Part shown: positions 28,245-36,995 of the stretch, piece after piece
Layout: every line of letters begins with the position of its first letter
How positions within the stretch are numbered: the first letter of the stretch is position 1
DNA from: Gillisella vitis
GTDB lineage: Bacteria; Pseudomonadota; Alphaproteobacteria; Rhizobiales; Rhizobiaceae
Direction: 5' to 3'
DNA: 64,000 nucleotides
Assembly (NCBI GenBank): GCA_009744235.1
Contig: WPHV01000004.1
Coordinates: forward strand, 62,001-126,000
The notes under the pieces: generated by a model
Database searches by the model: none
What the model was told of the DNA's origin: nothing
Seen by the model: the letters and a program-made list of their open reading frames with translations, nothing else
Made by a program: the position numbers and the translations under genes

Positions 28245-28590
28245 CAGCCTTTTCGCAACAGGTTTACCACCCTATTGACAAATGCCGGGGCCACGTCAAG
28301 CACTTGACGCACATGCCGACAAGAAACAATCACCCGCATGGCCTATTGCCTCCCTTAACTCCCAAGGGTTTACGGAGTTATTAGGCAAAACCTGCCATGT
28401 TCGATCTTGAAACAGGAACGGCTCCAGCCGATATTGCTGATGTGTGTTGCACTGAGGGAAAAGCAGAGCTGTTCTTTCCCGAAGAGATAAACGACACCAA
28501 GAGAACCCAAAGTGTTACAGCAACCTCGACTGCTTCTTCCGGGAAGCACGGCACTGCACAGCATGGCTTTTAAAGCCGGAGGCCGTCATC
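28245..28590. other. Gene-free stretch between aroK and a small membrane gene
   Basis: 346 bases between divergent genes. It holds the 16-base palindrome at 28294-28309 and, presumably, both promoters. No RNA gene or further coding sequence is evident. Confidence 0.5.
28294..28309. promoter_or_regulatory. Palindrome upstream of aroK
   Basis: CGTCAAGCACTTGACG has 7-base perfect arms around CA and sits 50 bases upstream of the aroK start. The form suits a dimeric regulator, but no known operator is matched. Confidence 0.3.
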
Positions 28591-28749
28591 ATGCCCACCT
28601 TGTTCCGTTTCCTGTTTGTCATCGCCACCGTGGCGGCCATGATCTATGCAGCGATGTGGGCGCTGGTCATCTTCGTGGAACCCGGGCAGCGGGAGATCAC
28701 CGCAGCCATTCCTGCTGCGCAGATCAAGCCCCAGCAGCCATCACCGTGA
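28591..28749 (+). CDS. Small membrane protein of 52 residues
   Basis: Starts MPTLFRFLFVIATVAAMIYA, with GGAGG 9 bases upstream of the ATG, an excellent ribosome-binding site. One membrane segment (about residues 5-30) is followed by a short exported or cytosolic tail rich in Pro, Ala and Gln (VEPGQREITAAIP, then KPQQPSP). It lies 36 bases before xerD on the same strand and is likely co-transcribed. Small proteins of this kind are seen next to xerD in other Rhizobiaceae as far as I recall. I know of no demonstrated function. Confidence 0.75.
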   Translation: MPTLFRFLFVIATVAAMIYAAMWALVIFVEPGQREITAAIPAAQIKPQQPSP

Positions 28750-28785
28750 CGGCACACACACCAAACGATAGAAACGACAGCATCC

Positions 28786-29784
28786 ATGGTTGATCTCGGC
28801 CACGCCCGCATCGAAGCTTTCCTTGAGATGATGAGTGCCGAGCGCGGTGCAGCGGGCAACACACTCTCTTCCTATGAACGGGATCTGGAAGATCTGCATG
28901 GCTTTCTGGCCACGCGCCAGGTCAGCGTCATGGCCGCCACCAGCGACGATCTGTCCGCCTATATGTCCGATCTTGGCCATCGCGGTTTCGAAGCCTCGTC
29001 CCAAGCCCGCCGTCTGTCGGCGCTTCGGCAATTCTACAAGTTTCTCTATGCCGAGGGACTGCGCGGCGACGATCCGACCTCGATCCTCGATACTCCGAAA
29101 AAGGGCCGGCCTCTGCCCAAGACCCTTTCGATTGCCGATGTCGACAAGCTCCTATCCCTGGCCCAGGCCGAGGCGGCGTTGGAAGGCCCCGATCGCCTGC
29201 AAAGGCTGCGGCGCTTAGCGCTGCTGGAACTTCTCTATGCGACGGGCATGCGTGTCAGCGAACTGGTCTCCCTCCCGGCCAATGTCCTTGCGCAGGAGGG
29301 CCGGTTCCTGGTGGTCCGCGGCAAGGGCAGCAAGGAGCGGCTGGTGCCGCTATCGCGCTCGGCCATCGCTGCCATGCAGGCTTACGCGCAGGCCAAGGAA
29401 ATCGAACAGGCAGAAAAACCACCATCGAAAAAAACAGCATCGAAACAAACAGTATCGAAACTGGGAAAATCATCGGGCATTGGCTTCCTGTTTCCCGCCG
29501 CCAGCCGCGAAGGCTATCTGCCCAGACAGGTTTTCGCGCGGGAATTGAAGGATCTGGCCATTCGCGCCGGTCTCAGCGGCGATGCAGTGTCCCCACATGT
29601 GCTCAGGCATGCTTTTGCCAGCCATTTGCTTGAAAACGGCGCGGATCTACGGGTTGTGCAAGAATTACTGGGACATAGCGACATTTCGACGACGCAAATC
29701 TACACGCATGTGCTCGAAGAAAGGCTCCAGATTCTGGTTGAGACACATCACCCTCTTGCAAAACATAGGAAAAACCACGATTAG
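28786..29784 (+). CDS. xerD: Tyrosine recombinase XerD
   Basis: 332 residues; resolves chromosome dimers at dif with XerC under FtsK control. It has the SAM-like N-terminal domain with LSSYERDL, and the catalytic residues are complete: Arg in [12 protein letters not shown], Lys in [12 protein letters not shown], HxxR in [12 protein letters not shown], His in [10 protein letters not shown] and the nucleophile Tyr in IYTHV. It is about 30 residues longer than E. coli XerD because of a Lys/Ser/Gln-rich insertion (about residues 205-230), encoded by 15-base repeats, between the beta-hairpin lysine and the HxxR box. Nothing nearby suggests an integrative element. Confidence 0.92.
   Translation: MVDLGHARIEAFLEMMSAERGAAGNTLSSYERDLEDLHGFLATRQVSVMAATSDDLSAYMSDLGHRGFEASSQARRLSALRQFYKFLYAEGLRGDDPTSILDTPKKGRPLPKTLSIADVDKLLSLAQAEAALEGPDRLQRLRRLALLELLYATGMRVSELVSLPANVLAQEGRFLVVRGKGSKERLVPLSRSAIAAMQAYAQAKEIEQAEKPPSKKTASKQTVSKLGKSSGIGFLFPAASREGYLPRQVFARELKDLAIRAGLSGDAVSPHVLRHAFASHLLENGADLRVVQELLGHSDISTTQIYTHVLEERLQILVETHHPLAKHRKNHD
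29425..29469 (+). repeat. 15-base tandem units inside xerD
   Basis: Three units, TCGAAAAAAACAGCA, TCGAAACAAACAGTA and TCGAAACTGGGAAAA, encode [10 protein letters not shown] and SKLGK. They form the low-complexity insertion of XerD and keep the frame, so unit loss or gain would only change linker length. Confidence 0.65.
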
Positions 29785-29991
29785 AAGCCCGGCTAGGCGA
29801 TGTGCTAAGCCCCTTTGGTTGGCACGGAAATTGTCTGCAAGACAGACATGCGGCCAAGCATTGCGACGACATTTACGGTTTCACACCATCAAGGATGGGT
29901 GGTGAGATCAGACATATAGTCAGAAATTACGATGGCCGCCTCTCAGCCAACATCGTAAAGCAGGATAGAGTAACGGATCGGAACGGACCTG

Positions 29992-30945
29992 ATGATCAAC
30001 TATCTCGATTTCGAAAAGCCTATTTCCGACCTCGAAGGCAAGATTCACGAGTTGAAGAAGCTGAAGAGTGAGGATGAAAGCATCGACACCTCGGAAGAGA
30101 TCGGTCGTCTGGAAGTCCGCGTGCGCGAAGCCATGGAAGAGATTTATTCCAAGCTGAATGCCTGGCAAAAAACCCAGGTGGCCCGCCATCCGCAGCGTCC
30201 GCATTTCGTCGATTACGCCTCGCGCCTGTTTACCGATTTCACGCCGCTGGCTGGCGACCGCAAATTTGCCGAGGACGCAGCCATCCAGGCTGGACTCGCC
30301 CGTTTCCGGGGTATCCCGGTTGCGATTATCGGCCAGGAAAAAGGCAGCGACACCAAATCGCGCCTGAAGCACAATTTCGGCAGCCCCCGGCCTGAAGGCT
30401 ATCGCAAGGCGATCCGCGTCATGGAAATGGCCGACCGTTTCGGTCTGCCGGTGATTTCGCTGGTCGATACTGCTGGCGCCTATCCGGGCGTCGGTGCTGA
30501 AGAGCGCGGCCAGGCCGAAGCCATCGCCCGCTCGACGGAAATGTGCCTTAACCTGAAGGCCCCGTTGATATCAGTCGTCATCGGCGAAGGCGGCTCAGGC
30601 GGCGCCATTGCCATTGCCACCGGCAACCGCGTCTACATGCTGCAACACGCCATCTATTCAGTGATTTCGCCTGAGGGTGCGGCCTCGATTCTATGGCGCG
30701 ACAGCACCCGCGCCAAGGAAGCCGCCACCAATATGAAGATCACTGCGGAAGACCTGAAGGGTTTCGGCATTATCGACGACATCATTCCCGAACCGGTTGG
30801 TGGCGCCCATCGCAATCCCGAAACGGTTATCGATCGTACCGGGGAAACCATCGCGGCGGCACTGAAGGATATGTCTGGCCAAAGCGGGGCGGAACTGCGC
30901 GCGGCGCGGCGCCAGAAATTCCTCGATATCGGCCGTAATCTGTAA
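29992..30945 (+). CDS. accA: Acetyl-CoA carboxylase carboxyltransferase subunit alpha
   Basis: 317 residues. Together with AccD it transfers the carboxyl group from biotin to acetyl-CoA, making malonyl-CoA for fatty-acid synthesis. It starts MINYLDFEKPISDLEGKI and contains DRKFAEDAAIQAG, the crotonase-fold oxyanion segments GEGGSGGAIAIATG and YSVISPEGAASILW, and TAEDLKGFGIIDDIIPEP, all AccA hallmarks. Transcribed alone, 207 bases after xerD. Confidence 0.95.
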   Translation: MINYLDFEKPISDLEGKIHELKKLKSEDESIDTSEEIGRLEVRVREAMEEIYSKLNAWQKTQVARHPQRPHFVDYASRLFTDFTPLAGDRKFAEDAAIQAGLARFRGIPVAIIGQEKGSDTKSRLKHNFGSPRPEGYRKAIRVMEMADRFGLPVISLVDTAGAYPGVGAEERGQAEAIARSTEMCLNLKAPLISVVIGEGGSGGAIAIATGNRVYMLQHAIYSVISPEGAASILWRDSTRAKEAATNMKITAEDLKGFGIIDDIIPEPVGGAHRNPETVIDRTGETIAAALKDMSGQSGAELRAARRQKFLDIGRNL

Positions 30946-31300
30946 ACCGCCGAGCGCGTCGTTCCTTTTGCAAGGCCATGCAATCTAGCAGGCGATTTGC
31001 CGCATAAATGTTTCAATCGGGCCTTAAACCGACAGCCATAATCAAGGGCTGTCGGTTTAAGCGGATATTCCAGCCTCGGCAATTCAGGCGAGACATGGAG
31101 TGTGCGTCATGGGCGATCGGCACTTATTCACACTTTAGAAACCATATTCGGGCAAGGATCGAGACTGGATCGACAGGCTCCGACTTGATATGGTCCCGCC
31201 TGGATGATCAATGCTTCGTCGTCCCATGATAAGGACATACTCACGCATCCTTGTTCTTATATAATGCCTTCGCCCCAATGAGACCCAGTTGAGCTCGACA
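30946..31300. other. Gene-free stretch after accA
   Basis: 355 bases containing the 15-base perfect inverted repeat at 31023-31061. No small gene with a good ribosome-binding site was seen. The promoter of the following lipoprotein gene must be here. Confidence 0.5.
31023..31061. repeat. Perfect 15-base inverted repeat
   Basis: CTTAAACCGACAGCC (31023-31037) and GGCTGTCGGTTTAAG (31047-31061) are exact reverse complements around a 9-base loop. It begins 78 bases after the accA stop. Neither flank has a T-run, so it is not a canonical terminator, though it could protect the accA 3' end. Confidence 0.7.
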
Positions 31301-32653
31301 ATGCGCATTTCAAACGCCGCCCTGCTGATCGCCACCACCCTGCTTCTGGCAGGGTGCAACGACACCTTGGATAGCGTCAGCGAAAAGAAGATGCCGGACA
31401 ATGTGTCCAACAAGGTAGAGCAGCCGCTGCCGCCTGAAATCCTTGCCTCGATGAAGGCCAAGGGCATGGAGCGCAATTCGCCGATTGCCATCCGGATTTT
31501 CAAGGAAGAAGGCGTTCTGGAAATCTGGAAGGCCAAGACTGACGGCCGTTTCGAGAAAATCGCCGATTACCAGATCTGCGCCTGGTCCGGGAAACTGGGA
31601 CCAAAAGAGAAGGAAGGCGACCGGCAGGCGCCGGAGGGTTTCTATGCCCTGACGCCCGCCAATCTCAATCCCTATTCAAAATATTACCTGGCGATCAACA
31701 CGGGCTTTCCCAACAAATACGATGCCGTCAACAATCGCAACGGCACCAATCTGATGATCCATGGGGCCTGCTCGTCCTCCGGCTGCTATTCGATGACGGA
31801 TGCCCAGATCCTGGAAATCTATGCCTTTGCGCGTGATGCATTTCGTGGTGGCCAGCAGACTGTACAATTACAAGCCTTTCCGTTCCGCATGACCGCCGAA
31901 AACATGGCCCGGCATCGCTACAGCACCCACATGCCGTTCTGGCAGATGCTGAAGGCCGGTTACGACCAGTTTGAAGTCACCAAACAACCGCCGCAGGTTG
32001 GGGTTTGCGACAAGAAATATGTATTCAACCAGCAGGTCGAAGCAGGCAAAAGCCTGAACCCGGCGGGCGCCTGCCCACCGATGAGCACGCCACCGCAATT
32101 GTCGGCCGCGCTTGCCTCCTATAATTCCGCCTATAGCCGCGACTATGCCAAGGCCATGAAGAAATATGAGGACAAGGTCTGGTACGATCCAAGCGAAGCC
32201 GAACGCAAGGCTCTGGTTGCCGACCTGAAGAAAGGCCGCGATCTGGCCTATGCTCCGACAGGCTCGGCGCTGAAGGCTGGCAAGCTGTTGAAATTGTCCG
32301 AGGTCGCCGATCCGGCCAATCCGGTCATCAGCCCACGGAAAACCGCAGCGACAGCCGCCCCGCTGTTCGCATCGCTGGACAATTCCGCCAAGACCGGTCG
32401 CTATGGCGCGCCAAGCGATCCGCAGACGGCAAGCACTGTGAGCTCTGGCACTCCGAGTGCTGGTGCTGTGAGTCCTGGCGCTCCGGCCAACATCGACCCA
32501 ACCCAGACGGCAACTGTCGCCCTCCCCGCCACCGGCCCGGTTCCCGTGCCGAACCCGGTCGCGCCGCCGCCGCCGCAGTCCAGCATGGTGGCCATGGATG
32601 CAGCCTCTGAGCCAGCGGCAAAACCCTTCTGGAAATTCTGGGCCGCCCGGTGA
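31301..32653 (+). CDS. L,D-transpeptidase (YkuD/YafK-like) lipoprotein
   Basis: 450 residues. The N-terminal signal ends in the lipobox LLLAGC, predicting lipid attachment. Residues about 50-200 form a YkuD domain of the YafK type, with the catalytic motif HGACSSSGCYSMTD holding His and the nucleophilic second Cys. YafK (DpaA) in E. coli cuts Braun lipoprotein from peptidoglycan, while other members make 3-3 cross-links; which applies here is open. The C-terminal 120 residues are Pro/Ala/Ser-rich and poorly ordered. A TTG four codons upstream is an alternative start. The stop overlaps the tusA-like start. Confidence 0.83.
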   Translation: MRISNAALLIATTLLLAGCNDTLDSVSEKKMPDNVSNKVEQPLPPEILASMKAKGMERNSPIAIRIFKEEGVLEIWKAKTDGRFEKIADYQICAWSGKLGPKEKEGDRQAPEGFYALTPANLNPYSKYYLAINTGFPNKYDAVNNRNGTNLMIHGACSSSGCYSMTDAQILEIYAFARDAFRGGQQTVQLQAFPFRMTAENMARHRYSTHMPFWQMLKAGYDQFEVTKQPPQVGVCDKKYVFNQQVEAGKSLNPAGACPPMSTPPQLSAALASYNSAYSRDYAKAMKKYEDKVWYDPSEAERKALVADLKKGRDLAYAPTGSALKAGKLLKLSEVADPANPVISPRKTAATAAPLFASLDNSAKTGRYGAPSDPQTASTVSSGTPSAGAVSPGAPANIDPTQTATVALPATGPVPVPNPVAPPPPQSSMVAMDAASEPAAKPFWKFWAAR

Positions 32654-32913
32654 CCCCGGAGTTGACCCCGGAGCCCGAAGACATCCTGGACCTCAAAGGG
32701 CTGAAATGCCCGCTTCCCGTGCTGAAATCGCGAAAACATCTCTCCCGGATGGCAGCCGGTAGCCAGCTAACCATCGAAACGACCGATCCTCTGGCAATCA
32801 TCGATATCCCGCATTTCTGCCGGGAAGATGGATATACCCTGCTGTCCAGCGAGGCATCAGGCAGCGGTCATCGGTTTGTGATCGGCAAGCCTGACCAGAT
32901 GCCCAACCGATAA
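32650..32913 (+). CDS. TusA-family sulfur-carrier protein
   Basis: 87 residues. The KCPLPVLKSRK segment is the CPxP motif of the TusA/SirA/YedF family, whose cysteine carries persulfide sulfur for tRNA thiolation or molybdenum-cofactor enzymes. The beta-strand LTIETTDPLAIIDIPHFC and the ending GHRFVIGK fit the family. It starts at GTG 32650, overlapping the previous stop by 4 bases, so translation is coupled to the L,D-transpeptidase gene, an unexpected partner. It could be YedF-like rather than true TusA. Confidence 0.85.
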   Translation: MTPELTPEPEDILDLKGLKCPLPVLKSRKHLSRMAAGSQLTIETTDPLAIIDIPHFCREDGYTLLSSEASGSGHRFVIGKPDQMPNR

Positions 32914-32924
32914 AACAGCGCCTG

Positions 32925-32955
32925 AAAAAAGCTGCCTCGTGACGCAAGCAGCTTT
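32925..32955 (-). terminator. Rho-independent terminator of the CobW GTPase gene
   Basis: On the minus strand, AAAGCTGC and GCAGCTTT form an 8-base stem followed by six T in total (plus-strand A-run at 32925-32930). It begins 7 bases after the end of the CobW gene. The plus strand has the stem without the T-run, so it may partly serve the convergent tusA-like gene. Confidence 0.75.
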
Positions 32956-32961
32956 GCCCGA

Positions 32962-34116
<1,155 letters not shown>

Positions 34117-34132
34117 GGTCATGACCTCTTCT

Positions 34133-34214
34133 TATACCAAGGCTCGAAGATGCTCACGCATCCTCGCCTTGAAAAAATTTCGAATGTCAAAATGCATCAA
34201 AGGCTTGAGATATT
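34133..34214 (-). repeat. Dispersed leader hairpin repeat, copy B
   Basis: About 82 bases that align throughout with the copy at 38969. The hairpin core on the plus strand is CAAGG, CGA, GATGC, loop TCAC, GCATC, TCG, CCTTG, with a 2-base bulge and one mismatch. Read along the CobW transcript it ends at GGTAT, directly followed by the AGAAGAGG ribosome-binding site: 11 bases to the first ATG and 17 to the second. Confidence 0.75.
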
Positions 34215-34253
34215 AAAGAGAACACGGATTGCCACGTTCAATGGCTCTCCGCG

Positions 34254-35417
34254 TTACATTTGCGGGCGCGGCGTGGGGCGCGGAACGTCGCCCATCTGCT
34301 GCTGTTTGGCACCCGAAGCCGCCGGTGGCGGATCCGGCGGCTCGCTGCCGGGGATGATGCCTGCAAAGACCGGCACAGGCGGTGCGGCCATTTCGTGGAT
34401 ATAGGGCGATTGCAGCTTCATCCGGCCAGTCTCGTCGCGGGTTTCGCTGCGCCGCTTGCGTGCCTCAGTGGAGCACATTTCGGCAGACACGTCGTTCACC
34501 GCATTCAAACCGTCAACGCTGTCAGGCCCCAGCGCCGAAAGGCGCGATCCCTGTGCATTGGGTCGATCGAAATATTTCTGGAGCAGATTGGCGGAAATAT
34601 CGGCGCGTGCCGCCAGGCTGTCAGCGCCCATCACCACGGTGATCAGCGTACGGCCATTGCGGGTCGCAGAGGTGATCTGATTGAAACCGGAGGCACAGAT
34701 ATAACCGGTCTTCATGCCATCGACCCCATCGAAACGGCCGACCAGCATGTTGACATTGGGATAGACCTTTTTGCCGGTATCAATCGCTTCGATCTTGAAA
34801 TAGCCCGCATATTCAGGAAATTCGCGACGAATGGTCACGGCCAGCACCGCAAGATCGCGGGCCGTGGAATATTGGCCGGGAGCTGGCAATCCATTCGGAT
34901 TGACGAAATGGCTGGATGTCATGCCGAGCCGGGCGGCCTCGGCATTCATCCGGGCAACAAACGCCGCCTGGCTGCCGCCGACATTTTCTGCCACGGCCAC
35001 GGCGATGTCATTGGCAGATTTCACCAGCATCATCTTCAGGGCATCGTCCAGCGTCATTTTCGAGCCGGGCTTGAAGAACATTTTGCTCGGCGCTTGCGAC
35101 GCTGCAAAGGCACTCAGTGTCACCACGCTGTCCAGGCGCACTTCACCGGCTCTCAGCGCCCTGAACGTGGTATAGGCCGTCATCAGCTTGGTCAGCGAGG
35201 CCGGATACCATTTCTTGAAACTATCCTGATGCTCCAGCACCGTCAGGGAGTTGACATCCACCACCAGCACGGGGTTAGCGGCGACCGTAGACGGCAGCAT
35301 GGCGGCACACAGGGCAACGGCAACAAAGGCGCGCCGGATCTGGCGAGGCAGCACGGACAATGACTTCTCCTTCCGGAAACTGGACAGACCACCCTGAATG
35401 TCTCTCGCATCGGGCAA
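34254..35417 (-). CDS. D-alanyl-D-alanine carboxypeptidase (penicillin-binding protein 5/6 type)
   Basis: 387 residues. After an N-terminal export signal (core AFVAVALCAAMLPSTVAA), the three penicillin-binding motifs are in order: SxxK as ASLTKLM, SxN as KSANDIA, and KTG as GMKTGYIC. It trims the terminal D-Ala from peptidoglycan stem peptides. The C-terminal 80 residues are Pro-rich and charged (EPPDPPPAASG, PRPTPRPQM) and lack the usual amphipathic anchor. The start is uncertain: about 24 residues precede the signal core, and a shorter start is possible. Divergent from the M20 gene, 113 bases apart. Confidence 0.88.
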   Translation of the reverse strand: MPDARDIQGGLSSFRKEKSLSVLPRQIRRAFVAVALCAAMLPSTVAANPVLVVDVNSLTVLEHQDSFKKWYPASLTKLMTAYTTFRALRAGEVRLDSVVTLSAFAASQAPSKMFFKPGSKMTLDDALKMMLVKSANDIAVAVAENVGGSQAAFVARMNAEAARLGMTSSHFVNPNGLPAPGQYSTARDLAVLAVTIRREFPEYAGYFKIEAIDTGKKVYPNVNMLVGRFDGVDGMKTGYICASGFNQITSATRNGRTLITVVMGADSLAARADISANLLQKYFDRPNAQGSRLSALGPDSVDGLNAVNDVSAEMCSTEARKRRSETRDETGRMKLQSPYIHEMAAPPVPVFAGIIPGSEPPDPPPAASGAKQQQMGDVPRPTPRPQM

Positions 35418-35530
35418 CCATATGTCCTATATGTCGAACCAATGGCAAAGCCCATCAGCAACGTCAATTGCAACCGAGTGATAAATGAGCCGGACCTGCC
35501 CGGTTCAAACGCATGTGATCAGGAAAACCG

Positions 35531-36694
35531 ATGCCAATCTTGAACCGCGCCGCAGAATTGGAAGCCGATGTCCGGCAATGGCGCCATCATCTGCACCAGA
35601 ATCCGGAAATTCTGTATGACGTCCATGAGACGGCTGCCTTTGTCACAGAAAAACTGAAGGAATTCGGCGTCGACGAGGTGGTCACGGGTTTAGGACGCAC
35701 CGGCGTCGTTGGCCTGATCAAGGGACGCGGCGATGGCAGCCGGGTGATCGGCCTTCGCGCCGACATGGATGCCCTGCCCCTTCAAGAAATCACCGGCAAA
35801 GCCTGGGCATCGAAAACCGATGGCCGCATGCATGCCTGTGGCCATGATGGCCATACCGCCATGCTGCTGGGTGCCGCAAAATATCTGGCGGAAAACCGCA
35901 ATTTCAACGGCTCAGTCGCCGTGATTTTCCAGCCCGCCGAAGAAGGTGGAGCAGGCGCGCTGGCCATGGTGGAAGATGGCCTGATGGAGCGCTTCGACAT
36001 CGCCGAAGTCTATGGCATGCACAACATGCCCGGCATGCCGGTTGGCACCTTCGCGATCCGCAAGGGCGGGATCATGGCCGCTCCGGACAAATTCTTCATC
36101 ACCATCAAGGGCCGTGGCGGCCACGCTGCCGAACCGCACCGCGCCATCGATCCGATTGCCATCGGCGCCCAGATCGTCACCAATCTACAATTGATCGCGG
36201 CGCGCAGCGCCAATCCGGTGCGCTCAGTCGTCGTTTCCGTCACCCGCTTTCAGGCGGGAACGACCCACAACATCATTCCCGAGCAGGCCGAACTGACCGG
36301 TACCGTTCGCACCCATGACGACGAAACGCAGGACATGGCAGAGCGCCGGATCCGCGAAATCGTCGCTGGCATCGCCAGCGCCCATGGAGCGGAAGCCGAA
36401 GTGATCTATGAGCGCCCCTGCCCGGTCACGGCCAATCATCCTCAAGAAACCGACAATGCCGCCCGCGCCGCCATCGATATCGTCGGCGAAGGCAATGTGA
36501 ACACCGACGTCGACCCCTCCATGGCCGGGGAAGATTTCGCCTTCATGCTGAAGGCGAGGCCCGGTGCCTATATCATGATCGGCAATGGCAATACGGCGGG
36601 CCTTCACAACCCGGCCTATGATTTCAACGACGAAGCCATCGCCTACGGCATTTCCTACTGGGTCAGGCTTGCCGAACAGCGGCTGGCGGATTGA
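35531..36694 (+). CDS. M20 family amidohydrolase (hippurate hydrolase-like)
   Basis: 387 residues. The metal ligands of M20D peptidases are visible: the ACGHDGH segment, QPAEEGGAGA, and the later HNPAYDFND. The dimerisation insert begins near GRGGHAAEPH. Relatives hydrolyse N-acyl amino acids such as hippurate or indole-3-acetyl conjugates; the substrate here is not known. There is no signal peptide, so it is cytosolic. It is followed after 58 bases by tRNA-Arg. Confidence 0.87.
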   Translation: MPILNRAAELEADVRQWRHHLHQNPEILYDVHETAAFVTEKLKEFGVDEVVTGLGRTGVVGLIKGRGDGSRVIGLRADMDALPLQEITGKAWASKTDGRMHACGHDGHTAMLLGAAKYLAENRNFNGSVAVIFQPAEEGGAGALAMVEDGLMERFDIAEVYGMHNMPGMPVGTFAIRKGGIMAAPDKFFITIKGRGGHAAEPHRAIDPIAIGAQIVTNLQLIAARSANPVRSVVVSVTRFQAGTTHNIIPEQAELTGTVRTHDDETQDMAERRIREIVAGIASAHGAEAEVIYERPCPVTANHPQETDNAARAAIDIVGEGNVNTDVDPSMAGEDFAFMLKARPGAYIMIGNGNTAGLHNPAYDFNDEAIAYGISYWVRLAEQRLAD

Positions 36695-36752
36695 GATATC
36701 GCAAGGAAAAGGCTTGGCTTCACGAACGGGTTTTTGTATGGAGATAGGCAGT

Positions 36753-36829
36753 GGTTCCGTAGCTCAGCAGGATAGAGCATCAGATTCCTAATCTGAGGGT
36801 CACGCGTTCGAATCGCGTCGGAATCACCA
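36753..36829 (+). tRNA. tRNA-Arg (anticodon CCT)
   Basis: 77 bases including the encoded CCA. The acceptor arm GGTTCCG pairs with CGGAATC (one G-T), the anticodon stem is TCAGA/TCTGA with loop TTCCTAA giving anticodon CCT (reads AGG), and the T arm is ACGCG-TTCGAAT-CGCGT. No integrase or repeated 3' end follows, so the site is not occupied by an island within the window. Confidence 0.96.
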
Positions 36830-36995
36830 TTTTTAAGCCAAAAGCAAAATAAACGATAATTTGCAGTGCGGCCGCCATATTTTCACAAGCTTTTTGGAAT
36901 TAGGAACTACTATCGATCGACGGAGCGCGGACGCGCGTCGGCTCATGCTGAAGTTATCATGCTTCAGAGAGGCTTTTGGACTTCGGAGTGTACAG

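Noticed and set aside
28786..29784. XerD as an integrase of a mobile element
   Set aside because: Catalytic residues and length pattern fit the housekeeping recombinase, and neighbours are core genes without attachment-site repeats.
31225..31255. Sequence resembling the dispersed leader repeat (ACTCACGCATCC)
   Set aside because: Only part of the core matches, the arms do not pair like the others, and its orientation would be opposite relative to the next gene. Treated as chance or too degraded.
36753..36995. Integration site or genomic island at tRNA-Arg
   Set aside because: No integrase, no direct repeat of the tRNA 3' end, and ordinary genes on both sides.
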